This document shows positions 24,052 through 35,364 of a stretch of DNA of 64,000 nucleotides, piece by piece. The position numbers and the translations under genes are program-made. The notes under the pieces are model-generated. The model was not told the DNA's origin, searched no databases, and saw only the letters and a program-made list of their open reading frames with translations. How positions within the stretch are numbered: position 1 is the stretch's first letter; each line of letters starts with the position of its first letter. The stretch covers positions 20,488,347 to 20,552,346 of the forward strand of contig NC_134851.1 in assembly GCF_965363235.1 (NCBI RefSeq). Direction: 5' to 3'. This DNA is from Mytilus galloprovincialis (Eukaryota > Mollusca > Bivalvia > Mytilida > Mytilidae).

Positions 24052-26631
24052 TTATTTTAAGGCATTCACTAACTGGTCCCAAAAAACTGTATCTCCATAT
24101 TCATCATTCGGATATTCTATATAAGATTTTGATTGAATCATTTCAAGCACATTCAGGGGAAGGTCCCTAGGAGACATTTGTTCATAAAACATTAAGAAAA
24201 CCACGTTTTCGTTTCTTCGTTCGTATATACTTTCCATGCGTGCCATATTATATTCGAACATGCACCAGTATGATTTTAAAAAGTTATGAGACATTATCAC
24301 TAGAGTTCTCCGACTATTGTGAATTGCGGAAGTGATATTAGTAGCAATGTCATTTCCAGGCAGAAAATTTCTCTTGTGTAAGCATAATTGAATTCCGTTT
24401 TCAACTTCCAGTTTTTGTAAAAGCGTATTGTGAACAAATATTCGATCTTCATCAGCATAAGATACAAATGCTCCGTACATGTAAGAATATTCTTCTTCGG
24501 TTTCCGAATGTAAGCTGCTATACTTTACTTTTACAATGTAATATAAGTAACGAAGCTTCCAGCGGTATCTGTACATGAGTGAACCCATGATAAGTATTAT
24601 AAAAAGTAATACTCCCAAAACTAAGGCTAATTCTAAATTTTCATATGATGCGCAATGTTTCCTTAATAAATTGTAAGTTTCCTTTGGACTATGAAGTGCA
24701 ACATTTGTTCGATTCCATAGCATGCACTTATACTTTTTTATATTCTTGAGACGAACATTTGTGGTTGTCATCCATTCAATAAACTTAATCGATATACAAT
24801 TACATTCCAACAAGTTTTTATTCAAATCGACGGAAAAGTTGTGTTTGGTGGCTAAAGAATCGAATTGTGATGTAAAAGGATCACTAATAATTGTTATTCT
24901 GTTTCCTCTCAAATCTAATTCCTTTAAATGGGTCATGTGTGATACACGAAAAGTTATATCCATAAACATATTTTCACTTAAATCAAGTTTTTGCAGATTT
25001 CTTTGTGATTTAAATACATTCTCCGGTAGATTTGGAATTCTATTTTTAGATAACACGAGCTCAATAAGTGATTCCAAATTATTAAGTATTTTACCCTCGT
25101 TATCGTCAGGAAGAACAATACCAAGTAGATTATTATGAAAGTTTAAATGCTCCAAGTTTTTAAAATCAGAACTAAAGAAGAATTTTGAAATATTGCTGCA
25201 GAAATTAGTAGACACATTTAGAACTTTTACATTTTTTACATTATAGATTGGGCCATTCAATGCATATAATATATTATTACTAAAATCAATCGTTTCCAGT
25301 TTATTTCCTGAAAGCTTTAATTTTGGTACATCCATTCTTAGACTACCGGAGCTGTAGTTCACATGTTTTAGATTAATTGGAATCGGTACTGTAGCAGGAC
25401 TAAGGAAATCTGGAGTATCCCTTTCGTTTGACTCGTCAAAGGCATTAAGATAGGTCACATCACTAGGGTCCATATACCTGGGTGCTATGACAGAGTCTCC
25501 TTTGCATGTGTATATTGAATCAGAAATACATTTTTCGGGATGAAGGTCTGTTTGATGACGAAAAAGATCTGAAACGTCTGCAGTTTCTAAATTGACAAGC
25601 AAAACTACTTCGAATATATACAATCCAAACTTCAACGGATTTCCTCTAAGTGACACAAACTTTAATGATTTTGGAAGATAAGAAATTGCGGTTTTCTCTA
25701 TAGTTTGTAAACGATTTCCATCGGCAAACGCATATTGAAGCGACGTGTTATGTAAATCCTTTATATGGGAAGTTTTCAATACTGTGGTCAAGTCCGATAT
25801 TTTGTGAAGATTGTTAACCTTTAATATCTTAATGTTTGAAAATTGTAAATCGCTTGTTATGTTTTCCAATCCTTCAAATTTGAGACATGTATTATTCGAC
25901 ACGTCGAGATACGTTATATTTTTCAACATCGTCAATGCCCCTTGATTAATTTGTTGAATCTTGCAGGTTGATATGTCTAAGTGTTGAACATGGGAAATAT
26001 ACTGAAAGGAATCATTTGTCAAAATCGGCAGAAAACATTTCCCAGTTGACCCTGAAAGATCGAGAATTGCAAGTTTATGTAGATTACCATATTGTTTGCT
26101 GAGGAAATGAAATCCATTTGATATGAAGTCAATATGTAAACTTTCAATTGAAACCAATTTCGAAATGTCTGGTTGGTAGTTTTTCACGAAATTATTTTTT
26201 AAGTTTAAATACTTCAAATTTTTCAAATGTGAAAACGTTTTAGCACCGAACGAATAATTTCCTTTCGACAGATCATTGTTTTGCAAGTTTAATTTTAGTA
26301 AATTCTGAAGACCGTTGAAAGACATTTCTGTTAGTGTATGAATCCGGTTATCAGACAAGTCTAATTCTGTAAGGATTGTATTGTTAGAAAAGACACCATT
26401 TGGTATATCATCAATAAGGTTATGTTTTAAGATCAACTTTATAACATAACTTGGAACGGATGGAATCACTTTCAGTTGTACATGTGAGCAGTCGACCCCC
26501 ACGCCGTTTTTGTGATGTTCTAACCGGCATCTACATCTTGGTAGAAAGCTGCATGGATGGTGCAGTATATTCTGGCATATTACAGTTAATATATTGAAAC
26601 ATACGATGACATATATGTACTTGCTTTTCAT
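24052..26631 (-). CDS. Toll-like receptor, copy B (859 aa)
   Basis: Paralogue of the receptor at 7596-10178 with the same order: signal peptide, N-terminal cysteine cap, about 18-19 LRRs, one C-terminal LRR cap, transmembrane helix (LELALVLGVLLFIILIMGSL) and TIR (FVSYADED, LCLHKRNFLPG, VFW). An acceptor (CTATCTCATTGCAG, exon from 26638) precedes the chosen ATG by seven bases, exactly as in copy A, which supports this start over the 30-codon longer frame. The TIR and juxtamembrane part is nearly identical to copy A. The mid-ectodomain differs much more, particularly a cysteine-containing loop between LRR blocks (after DLFRHQTDLHPEKC). Both copies point the same way, so they arose by direct duplication. 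Conservation of the full frame and all cysteine caps argues both are functional. Ligand unknown. Confidence 0.93.
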   Translation of the reverse strand: MKSKYIYVIVCFNILTVICQNILHHPCSFLPRCRCRLEHHKNGVGVDCSHVQLKVIPSVPSYVIKLILKHNLIDDIPNGVFSNNTILTELDLSDNRIHTLTEMSFNGLQNLLKLNLQNNDLSKGNYSFGAKTFSHLKNLKYLNLKNNFVKNYQPDISKLVSIESLHIDFISNGFHFLSKQYGNLHKLAILDLSGSTGKCFLPILTNDSFQYISHVQHLDISTCKIQQINQGALTMLKNITYLDVSNNTCLKFEGLENITSDLQFSNIKILKVNNLHKISDLTTVLKTSHIKDLHNTSLQYAFADGNRLQTIEKTAISYLPKSLKFVSLRGNPLKFGLYIFEVVLLVNLETADVSDLFRHQTDLHPEKCISDSIYTCKGDSVIAPRYMDPSDVTYLNAFDESNERDTPDFLSPATVPIPINLKHVNYSSGSLRMDVPKLKLSGNKLETIDFSNNILYALNGPIYNVKNVKVLNVSTNFCSNISKFFFSSDFKNLEHLNFHNNLLGIVLPDDNEGKILNNLESLIELVLSKNRIPNLPENVFKSQRNLQKLDLSENMFMDITFRVSHMTHLKELDLRGNRITIISDPFTSQFDSLATKHNFSVDLNKNLLECNCISIKFIEWMTTTNVRLKNIKKYKCMLWNRTNVALHSPKETYNLLRKHCASYENLELALVLGVLLFIILIMGSLMYRYRWKLRYLYYIVKVKYSSLHSETEEEYSYMYGAFVSYADEDRIFVHNTLLQKLEVENGIQLCLHKRNFLPGNDIATNITSAIHNSRRTLVIMSHNFLKSYWCMFEYNMARMESIYERRNENVVFLMFYEQMSPRDLPLNVLEMIQSKSYIEYPNDEYGDTVFWDQLVNALK

Positions 26632-26638
26632 TGTGTAA

Positions 26639-27359
26639 CTGCAATGAGATAGAGAAAAACATAGTATTGAATAGAGTTGCGTGGTATTGAAGATCGAATT
26701 TGTACAATTCGTTTCATACAATTCAATTCATAAAATATATTGTTCTGATATAACATCAACCATCGCTCAGATAAAGTTACTACTATCTCATAATCGACAA
26801 AGACAACTCGTAAAATCTTATCATACAAATGTGTTGCGACGATCTGCTAACCTTAAACGTCACGAATATGATTTCATATTGATTCTAACCCTTTCCAATT
26901 AGAGAATAATGCAGCAAAACATTTAAAAACATTTAAGACTTGGTGTTTACATGTTTGTCAGAATTTTATATCTTATCTAGAACCATCTCAACGAAAGAAA
27001 CATCTCACTTATCCTTACTTAAGGATTGATAATGGGGATATCTTCATCCAGTATATTTCATCAAATGGTTATATTGGAATGTGCACAAAGATATCTTTTC
27101 TTTTATCTAAAGATCAATATTTTCTCATTGAAACAAGGTTAAAACCTGGATATGGTGGAATTCCTATTTCAGTACAACCTCTAAGGTAGTGCAAAAGATA
27201 AAGATGGGATTATAAGATAGTAGTGTAAATAATAAAACGACAGTAGGGTAAATGATAGAACTAATAAAGAATTACATAATCAGTAAAAAGAATGAATTTT
27301 ACTTCTACTATATACATGTACAAATATTAAAAACGTGTATGTGTCATTATTCTGAGGAA
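26639..27359. other. TLR copy B upstream region
   Basis: Probably contains the 5' UTR intron, first exon and promoter. No specific element can be placed. The overlapping frames at 26628-26902 are not supported. Confidence 0.35.
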
Positions 27360-27575
27360 AAAAATATCATACAGTTGTTGTTCGTTCGTTTGATGTGTTT
27401 TATCAATTGATTTTGCCATATGAATTTGGGCTTTCCGTTTTGAATTTTTCTCGGAGTTTAGTTTTTTTGTTATTTTACTTTTTTTTATATACATATGCTA
27501 TGCAAATGCTATATTTGCTTATAAAAAAAGTAAAATAACAAAAAAACTGAACTTTGACATTTTTTGACATTTTTG
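27360..27575. repeat. Retroelement-tail repeat with a long internal hairpin
   Basis: Matches the family tail seen at 49985-50157. Positions 27456-27488 and 27521-27552 are near-perfect inverted arms of about 32 bp (core GTTATTTTACTTTTTTT / AAAAAAAGTAAAATAAC) around a 32-bp loop. Confidence 0.7.
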
Positions 27576-27579
27576 ATTT

Positions 27580-27720
27580 GAGAGTTACTGGTGAGTCATT
27601 TGCCGACGATTTATGCGTCTGGCGTATGCAATTTTAATCCTATTACCAAAATACATTTATTTACATCAACCGGGTCGATGCCACTTTTGGTCGAGGTTTT
27701 CTCCCCGAAGGTTTAACCAG
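27580..27720 (+). repeat. Dispersed mussel repeat fragment
   Basis: Contains TTATGCGTCTGGCGTATGCA and CCGGGTCGATGCCACTTTTG, hallmark segments of a very common mussel repeat. Related pieces lie at 51216-51300 and 61315-61370. Confidence 0.55.
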
Positions 27721-27979
27721 TTCAATAACTTTTCCATAATTCTAAGAATTTTATTGTCCACGAATTAAGTTTCTTTAGTAATCTATATTTGACAAAACGC
27801 CCATCTAGTGTATGAATTTTTATCCTGCTATCGGTGATGAATTTAAATAGAAACACGACCATATAGTGTATAATACTCAGGAATCCCAGAACACAATCCC
27901 TGTACGTCAAATAGGTTTTGAATCAATACTTTAATGTGTTCGTTGAAAAAAAAATATTACTACTTTTATAACGTAAATA

Positions 27980-28045
27980 AAATTGAGAAAGGAAGTGGTG
28001 AATGTGTCAAAGCGACAATAACCTGACCATAGAGCAGACATTTTT
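27980..28045 (+). repeat. Fragment of dispersed repeat family A
   Basis: Matches the family A start (AAAATTGAGAA...GAATGTGTCAAA...GACAATAACC). A similar fragment lies at 39061-39120. Confidence 0.55.
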
Positions 28046-30696
28046 CCGCGGTTTGAATACATTTAACAATGTATAACACCCATCATTAAAATGAAATAGC
28101 ATAAATATATTTCCCGATTATGCATGACGACTTTGCAACTAGTAAGAAAGCGCCTTAAATGTACAACGTCCAATAGTTTAACCTTTAAATCATTCTTTAG
28201 GCTGCACAATAGTTTTGTAAAGTTACAGGATGATCAACTTGATGTACGTTATATTTTATATCTTTCATTTCCAATTATATCTTTCATTTGACATTGAGCT
28301 CAAGATTGAATGCATCTAACTGTGTTTTTGCAGCTATTAAATAATGGTCTCTGATTAGTCCCCCCCCCCCCATTTACTTTACCATAGAATAAATCTGAAA
28401 ACAATTATAAATAGTTTCCCTTACCTGTCATCAGCTGCTCCACCAATAATAACAAAACTTTGGGTACACTTTAGATTGGTTTTCCTTTCATTTCGAAACT
28501 AATTTATCAATGCACCACTGGGAAGGATAAATATAAATGTTTGAATTGTCAACCCAAAGGTTTTAATATAAAATCGTCTTGTAAAGTTAGTTAAACTGAC
28601 GACAATTAAGGGTACAATACAATGAATAAATTTACACGGCTACTGTCATTTCTGAAGTGAACATGATATAGAGATAAAAATAGCTGGCTGTTTGTGATTG
28701 GCTGTTCATAGTATATTATTTACTAGATATTTTTTCTCCTGGATAGTATTTTGAATAAAGTTCAATGTAAGAACACATTCGTTCCGAGTGTATTGTTATT
28801 GTTTACCTTGATAAAGCTGTTAAACAATTTCTGCAAAATCGTAAGGTATGGTAACAAAAACACAAAGAAAAGTGATGGACCATATAAATTTAAGTGCGCT
28901 AAAATCACAAAAAGATGATGCGTTCATAATATAAGCATCTGTATTTCCACAAATAGTTATACCATTTGAGGAAGTAATTGCAAAAATAACATTGCCGGTA
29001 ATGTGACAAACACTTATAGTGTGTGATAACATTGTGTGAGGGAATTCGACGTTTGCTGTACCACTGTTCACTCCAACGCAATTTATGACAATACCACAGC
29101 ATCAATCTGTATGATTATTTTTGCAGTGTTTTAAAAAATGATTTTACTTTGTTGTCGCGTATTATTTTTGAAACATTCAATGTTTTAAGAAGGCGAATTT
29201 TCTGTATAAAGTCAATAATTATGTTGACTTTTGAAGCCCAAACTTTCTACAGCCTTAAATACGCAAATAAAAGATCCAAAAACTATACCAATACAGAACG
29301 ACATGTTTATGGAATTATAGCAAATCTTTTGGTTTACAAATTTTTATTCGTTATTGCAAAATAATGAACTTAAAATATCTGACATTTTCTCCCTACCCAG
29401 TTTACCCCTATTATTTTTTATGATGTGGACTGGTCATTGTTATTAATTCGTACGCAATTTGATTGGATTAACTTGTAATTAGTTTACCTTCAAACTTGTT
29501 TATGCTTTTCATACATGACTATTGATAATAAGAACGTGCATGCATGTGTACGGTAACTATAAAATGACCTTCAAACTGGACACTGGACGAGTCAATATTA
29601 TGTTTTATCAATGAAAGTTAAGGTATGAAAGGTAAGAATTGCCACTTCTTCTATTTTCACAAAATTTTCCGACTACACAGTTGATATATTATTTTTTAAA
29701 AGCCTATTGTGGAGATAAAAGAGAAAGTTTACAAATAAGACGTTTTGTTCCATTAAACAAGTCATTTTCTTAAGAGAAATGCCGAAATACATTTTACGCA
29801 CAGCTACGGCAGGTAAAGTTATTATTTATCATTACAAAAAAAAAGCATTATTCAGTCTCATTGGAATATGTTAATTACAATAACTCCCAAACTTAAGTAG
29901 TAGGTATATGAAGTCAAAATATGTCCGATCTGCCTATTTTTGGACATCAAAAGTCAATACGATCGTTTTAAAGTCAATTTCGTCTACCTCACAGAATCTT
30001 CTTAGGCACTATAGTACTTTGTTTTCTTAAAGTCCAAATATAGAAAGCTGTTGATGGAGGTAATTAAAACAAGGAAATTATTATTAAAACATAACAAACA
30101 TTCCGATTTACAGCAGACGACAAACACTTCATTTGCAGTAGTTATTATTGTTGAAATTTACGATAATAATATAAAAAAAAACTAAATGATGTGTAAATGG
30201 TTACGATTCTACGTGGTTCAACAATGCGATCACATACTTGTTTGAAAACTATTGAGGGATTTAACCTTGCCGGTATAATATTACTGAAGTACATTTACGA
30301 GGTGTGTTTTCATTTTGCATTCACAATGTACATGATATTGATCATGTGAGAGATATGACAACTATTTTACTTCACATTAACACGAGTATAAGAATATAAC
30401 ATAGATTGTAATTCTTTTCAAATTTAGCAGTAATGTTGTACCATAATTCACACCGACGGTGAAAAAAGACTTCAGTCAGAGATCAAATTAAATAAAACCT
30501 CATTGGCCGATTTTTTTAGAATGATACACTCATATCTAAAGTCAGTGATATTGCACAATACTTCATACTATATACTAAAAGATATACTCAATATTACAAA
30601 CATCATCTGCATTATAGAATTTCAGTCTAATTATTTTAGAAAAATATATAGTAAGCATCAATAAAACAACCAAAGTTTTGCACATAATAATACGTG
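28046..30696. other. Unassigned DNA, no gene supported
   Basis: A C-run (28362-28373) and a small match to the lectin-adjacent/3,075-bp unit sequence (28395-28460 versus 13695-13750). A minus-strand frame at 28820-29071 looks mildly protein-like but has no recognised domain or clean splice sites. Confidence 0.4.
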
Positions 30697-30977
30697 TTAA
30701 GGTGGTACCCAACACTTTAACTAAAATTAATTTGGCTCGTTTAATTTTCTTAAAATTTTGTCAAAGTATTTAATTTCACCCTTTGACAAAAATATATAAG
30801 TTTCAAAAAATTTTAACCAACCGTTTTATCAGAAAAAATACACTGGTTATATAGCAGTTTGACAAACACTTATTTTGATCATTGAGAAGCTTAATATTCC
30901 CTTAACAACACAACGTAATTAAAACGTTTAGCTGCTTTTACAGAGTTATCTCCCTGTAGTGTTAGGTACCACCTTAA
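30697..30977. mobile_element. piggyBac-type MITE, 273-bp element plus TTAA duplications
   Basis: Terminal inverted repeats TTAAGGTGGTACCCAACACT (left) and TTAAGGTGGTACCTAACACT (reverse complement of the right end) match at 19 of 20 positions including a flanking TTAA on each side. TTAA target duplication is the hallmark of piggyBac-like elements (established knowledge). No coding capacity, so non-autonomous. Confidence 0.85.
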
Positions 30978-31356
30978 TGATATATTTTTATTATTCGAAG
31001 AAATTATATTCTTCCACCATAAGCCAAAGACGTCTCTAGCTGTATTTGATACAAATTTTTGGAATTATTGCATTGCATTGCATTTCAACTTAAAGTCGGG
31101 GTTTGATTTATTATTCCTATTATAGTCCACCGCAAATGACTCTTAATTATACAGACAGTTGCAAACGTCCAGTATTCAACACTTTTTGTTTTCATGCAAC
31201 AAAATTGATATACTCATTTTTTTATGACAATGTTTGTTCATAACATTTAAAATTAACGAATCAATTAGGTTATCCCTAATAGATATTCAACGTGGTCAAG
31301 TAAGCGAATATTTTTTTAAACTTTGTTTGCCATGTGGTTAGAAATTTCATCTTCAA

Positions 31357-31655
31357 TAAAATTGAGAATGGAAATGGGGAATGTGTCAAAGAGACAACAA
31401 CCCGACTAAATAAAAAACAACAGCAGAGGGTCACCAACAGGTCTTCAATGTAGCGAAAAATTCCCGCACCCGGAGGCGTCCTTCAGCTGGCCCCTAAACA
31501 AATATATACTAGTCCAGTGATAATGAACGCCATACTAATTTCCAAATTGTACACAAGAAACTAAAATTGAAATAATACAAGACTAACAAAGGCCAGAGGC
31601 TCCTGACTTGGAACAGGCGCAAAAATGCGGCGGGGCTAAACATGTTTGTGTGAAT
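31357..31655 (+). repeat. Dispersed repeat family A, plus-orientation copy
   Basis: Contains GTGTCAAAGAGACAACAACC, CACCCGGAGGCGTCCTTCAG and CAGGCGCAAAAATGCGG. Other copies are at 32066-32306, 57502-57655, 59041-59720 and 62512-62960. An abundant mussel repeat of unresolved class. Confidence 0.8.
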
Positions 31656-32065
31656 GGTATGGAACCTGATGACCAGGAAGTCTGTAAACATTAAGAATAG
31701 GTAAATGAAACTCGAAGACAAAGTCATCATTAATCCATCTTGACCAATAGTAAATTGCCTGCAGGCTACCACTGAGACATGATCTTGGTGTTCAGAAAAG
31801 ACACAAAAATATTGTTCTTGAAAGGTACCAGGCTAATACTTTGATACGTCAGACGCAACAGTGACGCTAAGGTCAAAATGGTAAGAAAGCTAAATCAAGT
31901 ACAAAGTTGAAGAGCATTGATGATGAAAAACGACGGCTTATGAAATATATGCCAGGGATAAGAAAATCCTTAGTATTTCAAAAATGACTTACTCTTACGT
32001 CATTAGAGGCTATATATGTTTGTTGGATATGTGTTTGAATTATGTAGTCGGTTGTGAAGTATGTT

Positions 32066-32306
32066 TGCTGGCCTTTGTTAGTATTGTATGATTTTTAATT
32101 TTAGTCTCATGTCTATAATTTGGAGTATAGTATGACGTCACTGAACTAGTATATGCATTTGTTTAGGGGCCAGCTGAATGGCACCTCCGGGTGCGGTAGT
32201 TTCCCGCTGCATTGAAGACCGTTTGGTAACCTTCTGCTATTGTCTGTTCTATGGTCGGGTTGTTGTTTCTTTGACACATTCTCCATTTCCATTCTCAATT
32301 TTATTG
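32066..32306 (-). repeat. Dispersed repeat family A, minus-orientation copy
   Basis: Inverted relative to 31357-31655 and 410 bases away; shares GGGGCCAGCTGAA and the terminal CCATTTCCATTCTCAATTTTA. Together the two could form a foldback. Confidence 0.8.
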
Positions 32307-34164
32307 CTAAGTTTTGCTACTGCATCCTAATTATTTTCACCTTGATCGTTGTAGGAAATCAAAACAATACCTTTAGTTGTTAGTTTTTGTAATGATTAAA
32401 ATTTGTTAATTTTTGTGCCTTTTCTTAGCCTACTTTACTAAGAAAAAATAATTTTGAAGGTGGTACGGTCATCTATAATTGCTTCCATCGAGTTCAATTG
32501 ACTCATTGGCAAGTATACATTTACAACTTTTCCTAATTTTCTTTTGTTCATGCATTTGTGTATGGAGTTTCCGTGAAAAACAGTTATGTTCGATTTGGGA
32601 AACGAATAATTAATATTGCTCTTTGTAGTTTATAAATTTGCAATCAGTTCCATTTCGTGAATTTTAGCAGTTTGATTACGGAATTCGTAATTATTTAGAA
32701 TACAAATCCTGGTAATAGTAAGTGTTGTACTGATTACAAGTAGATGAAGTTGAGACAGGTCTTAACTGAGTTTGGCCATACATTTTGATTCATCATAATA
32801 CAGGAAATATATTTATGTGCGGTTCGCGTATGAATTTTGAAGTCTGCAATTAATTCTATTATGTTTTCTCAATAGTTGCCAACCAGTTTTGGCGGTCAGT
32901 ATATGATGACAGTTTGCACGAGATTTAATGATCGACGTTTGGGTAGTGACCATTGTCGTACGTTTCTTTTGTATTGAAGTTTAATTTTCATTAAGAATTC
33001 TGTTTTTTTAATGTATTGAAGTTGTATATAAAGAATTAATGTGTTTTGTATATATTTTGTAGATGTTTGATTGCTGTCCTTTACCGGTATTGTTGATTGT
33101 GTGATGTTTATAAACCGGGATTTGTTTTTGTAGATGCATGGTTTCCGTATTCAAAACATGAACTGTTAAATATGTTTGAATTTAGATATATTGTGATCTC
33201 TGGATCTATAGTTATTAAAATTGAGATGGTCATTGCGCCTAACAGTACCTAAATATGTATTTAGTTTTCTATTATGCCTTTATCGTATAAAGGTACAAAT
33301 CTGAATGTGCTCAGATATGTATGCTTTACAAAAATCTAGAGAGAGATTTAGCACCTAAATACTTTATATTTGTTTGAATACAGTGAATTTAGTACATAAC
33401 ATATAAGTCATAATTCATCAACAAACTGTAGATGAAAATTACATAGATGTTGTCAATAACGAAAGTTGTGTACAGTGTTAATATTCTCATTGTAATCCAG
33501 TCATATTATTTAGCATATTTAACTTTTTTTCATTATAGACGAATGCTGTATATGACATGCAAAAAAAGCAAAACAAAAAGTCATACGCAAAACGTTAAGT
33601 TGTGAAACATTACTAGAAACCATTATAAAACAATATGTGACTTGTATTTTGAAGTGAAATAGAACATTTCTATTCTTACATGTCTTTCTTTCTAAAATTG
33701 CGATGTTTCAACTTCTTAATAATAAATCTGTCAGCTCATACTTAGACTAGTTTTACATTAAAAAACATCGATAAGCAAACTACATGTAGATTTAAAGGAT
33801 GTCAAAGCATATCAACAGTTTATTAAACAAATAGGTAAGAAACAAATCTATTTGATTTTGTTTTGCGTATTATAAGGAACAACATTTCTAGCCGGGTAAA
33901 ATGTTTACTATTTTAAATATTCATTATCAAAATGACGGTTACAGTTTTATCTATTAAATATTCAAATAAACAAAGAAATGAAGCAAATAATGTCAGACAC
34001 ACACAAACAAAACAAACAGAAATTCACAAATAACTAATACAATTATTAAAATCAAGGACCAATAACCTCAATTAAACCTGAAAATGTTTTTTTATAGTTT
34101 TATGCACACTTGCAGTTTGTATGCATTTTTATGTCAAATATTGTGAGACTGCTAATATTATCTT
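32307..34164. other. Unassigned AT-rich DNA
   Basis: No gene or clear repeat recognised. Scattered short frames show no domain similarity. Confidence 0.45.
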
Positions 34165-35102
34165 AGTCCAGTCAAACTAAGTTTAAACCTCAAACTAATT
34201 GCAACAGAATTTTTTTTAGTTCTAATCTATAGCACTAAGCTTTAAATATACACAGAAAAAAGTCCCATAAAATCTAACTTGAGGAACACTCAAAATCATC
34301 ATTTTTAATTTCCTATGGAAATTAACATTGGAAGGGGAGATGACTCCGCTGAAATGAGACTTTTTGTCTATTTTTTGTTGATTTTCTTAAAATTTATGTA
34401 AAGTTTGATACTTTGATTGGGTTATAAGTTCGTATTTGACTATATTATATAATATTCTGTTCATGAAATGTACAAAACCGAAGTGTTATGGGTATTTTAT
34501 AGCTTTTGTGCATTTTTCATTGAAGAAACTGAAAATTTGTGGCTTTATGACCATTTTGAAAAAAAACAATGTTAAAATTTGGTATTGTTTATATCTGTAT
34601 ATGATAATTGTTCAGCATTTACCTTGTTTAAAGGAACTTTTAACCAAAAAAAAGAAGAATATATGCTTAATTATTTTTCTTAAATTTGAGATTCTTCCCC
34701 TTGACATGTTGAAAAATTCAATAAATGGTCGACTAATGAATTACAAAATCTAGATTGTTGCTTGATTAAAGATATAAAAACACCTTAAGTGTTGTTTGTT
34801 ATACTCTAAATACGGTTAAGATATCAAGAATCAATACAATATGTTGAATAGAAGCGGTAAAGTTATCATTTTATATTAAATTTTATTGATATTTCTGCCT
34901 TTTTCGCAGAGTTATCTCCCTTTGCAATGCAAATCTCTATTGAAATTTTAAATCATGATTTTTTTTAGTTTTCCTTAAGTAAGATTTTATTGGACAATGT
35001 TATGTGTATATTTGGGGTATAATGCTAAAGATTAAATCTTTAAAATCTTCTGTTGCAATTACTTTACGGTAAGGATCAAATTAATGCTAGATTGACTGGA
35101 CT
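34165..35102. mobile_element. DNA transposon-like element, 938 bp, immediately downstream of the lectin gene
   Basis: Terminal inverted repeats AGTCCAGTCAAACTA (left) and AGTCCAGTCAATCTA (reverse complement of the right end). Further inverted matches lie inside: AATTGCAACAGAA at both ends and GGGAGATGACTC / GGGAGATAACTC subterminally. The 105-codon frame at 34436-34753 resembles no transposase I know. The right end lies 41 bases past the lectin stop codon, so lectin transcripts probably end inside it; an AATAAA on the minus strand is at 34887-34882. Confidence 0.7.
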
Positions 35103-35143
35103 TTCTGTAATAAATCGGAATGATATTCCACAATTATAATTTT

Positions 35144-35364
35144 TTATATCCATACTGTACTACCTGGAACATTATTTACTGAGCCAGAACTAAACGAGGT
35201 GTACAAAGAACACTTAAAACCATTGAATACAAACGCGACACACAGTTGGTCCCTGACACACAAACTAGCGCAACGAACTTCGTTTTGACACTGAGTTGTG
35301 TGATATGGTTGATTTATAGGTTTGGTATCTTCAGCATCCAAGTTAAAATACCGCTTTATATGTC
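35144..35364 (-). CDS. Lectin exon 10: PAN/apple-like domain and stop
   Basis: Acceptor TTGTTTCAG. Cysteine pattern QCQNEVRCASLCVRDQLC, then AFVFNGFKCSLY, as in PAN/apple modules, which bind proteins or sugars. Ends in TAA at 35146-35144. Confidence 0.8.

Noticed and set aside
28820-29105. Minus-strand frame with a mildly protein-like, cysteine-containing sequence
   Set aside because: No recognisable family, no clear splice sites or start context; kept as unassigned.
34436-34753. 105-codon plus-strand frame
   Set aside because: Very AT-rich, lies inside a DNA element, no transposase motif.
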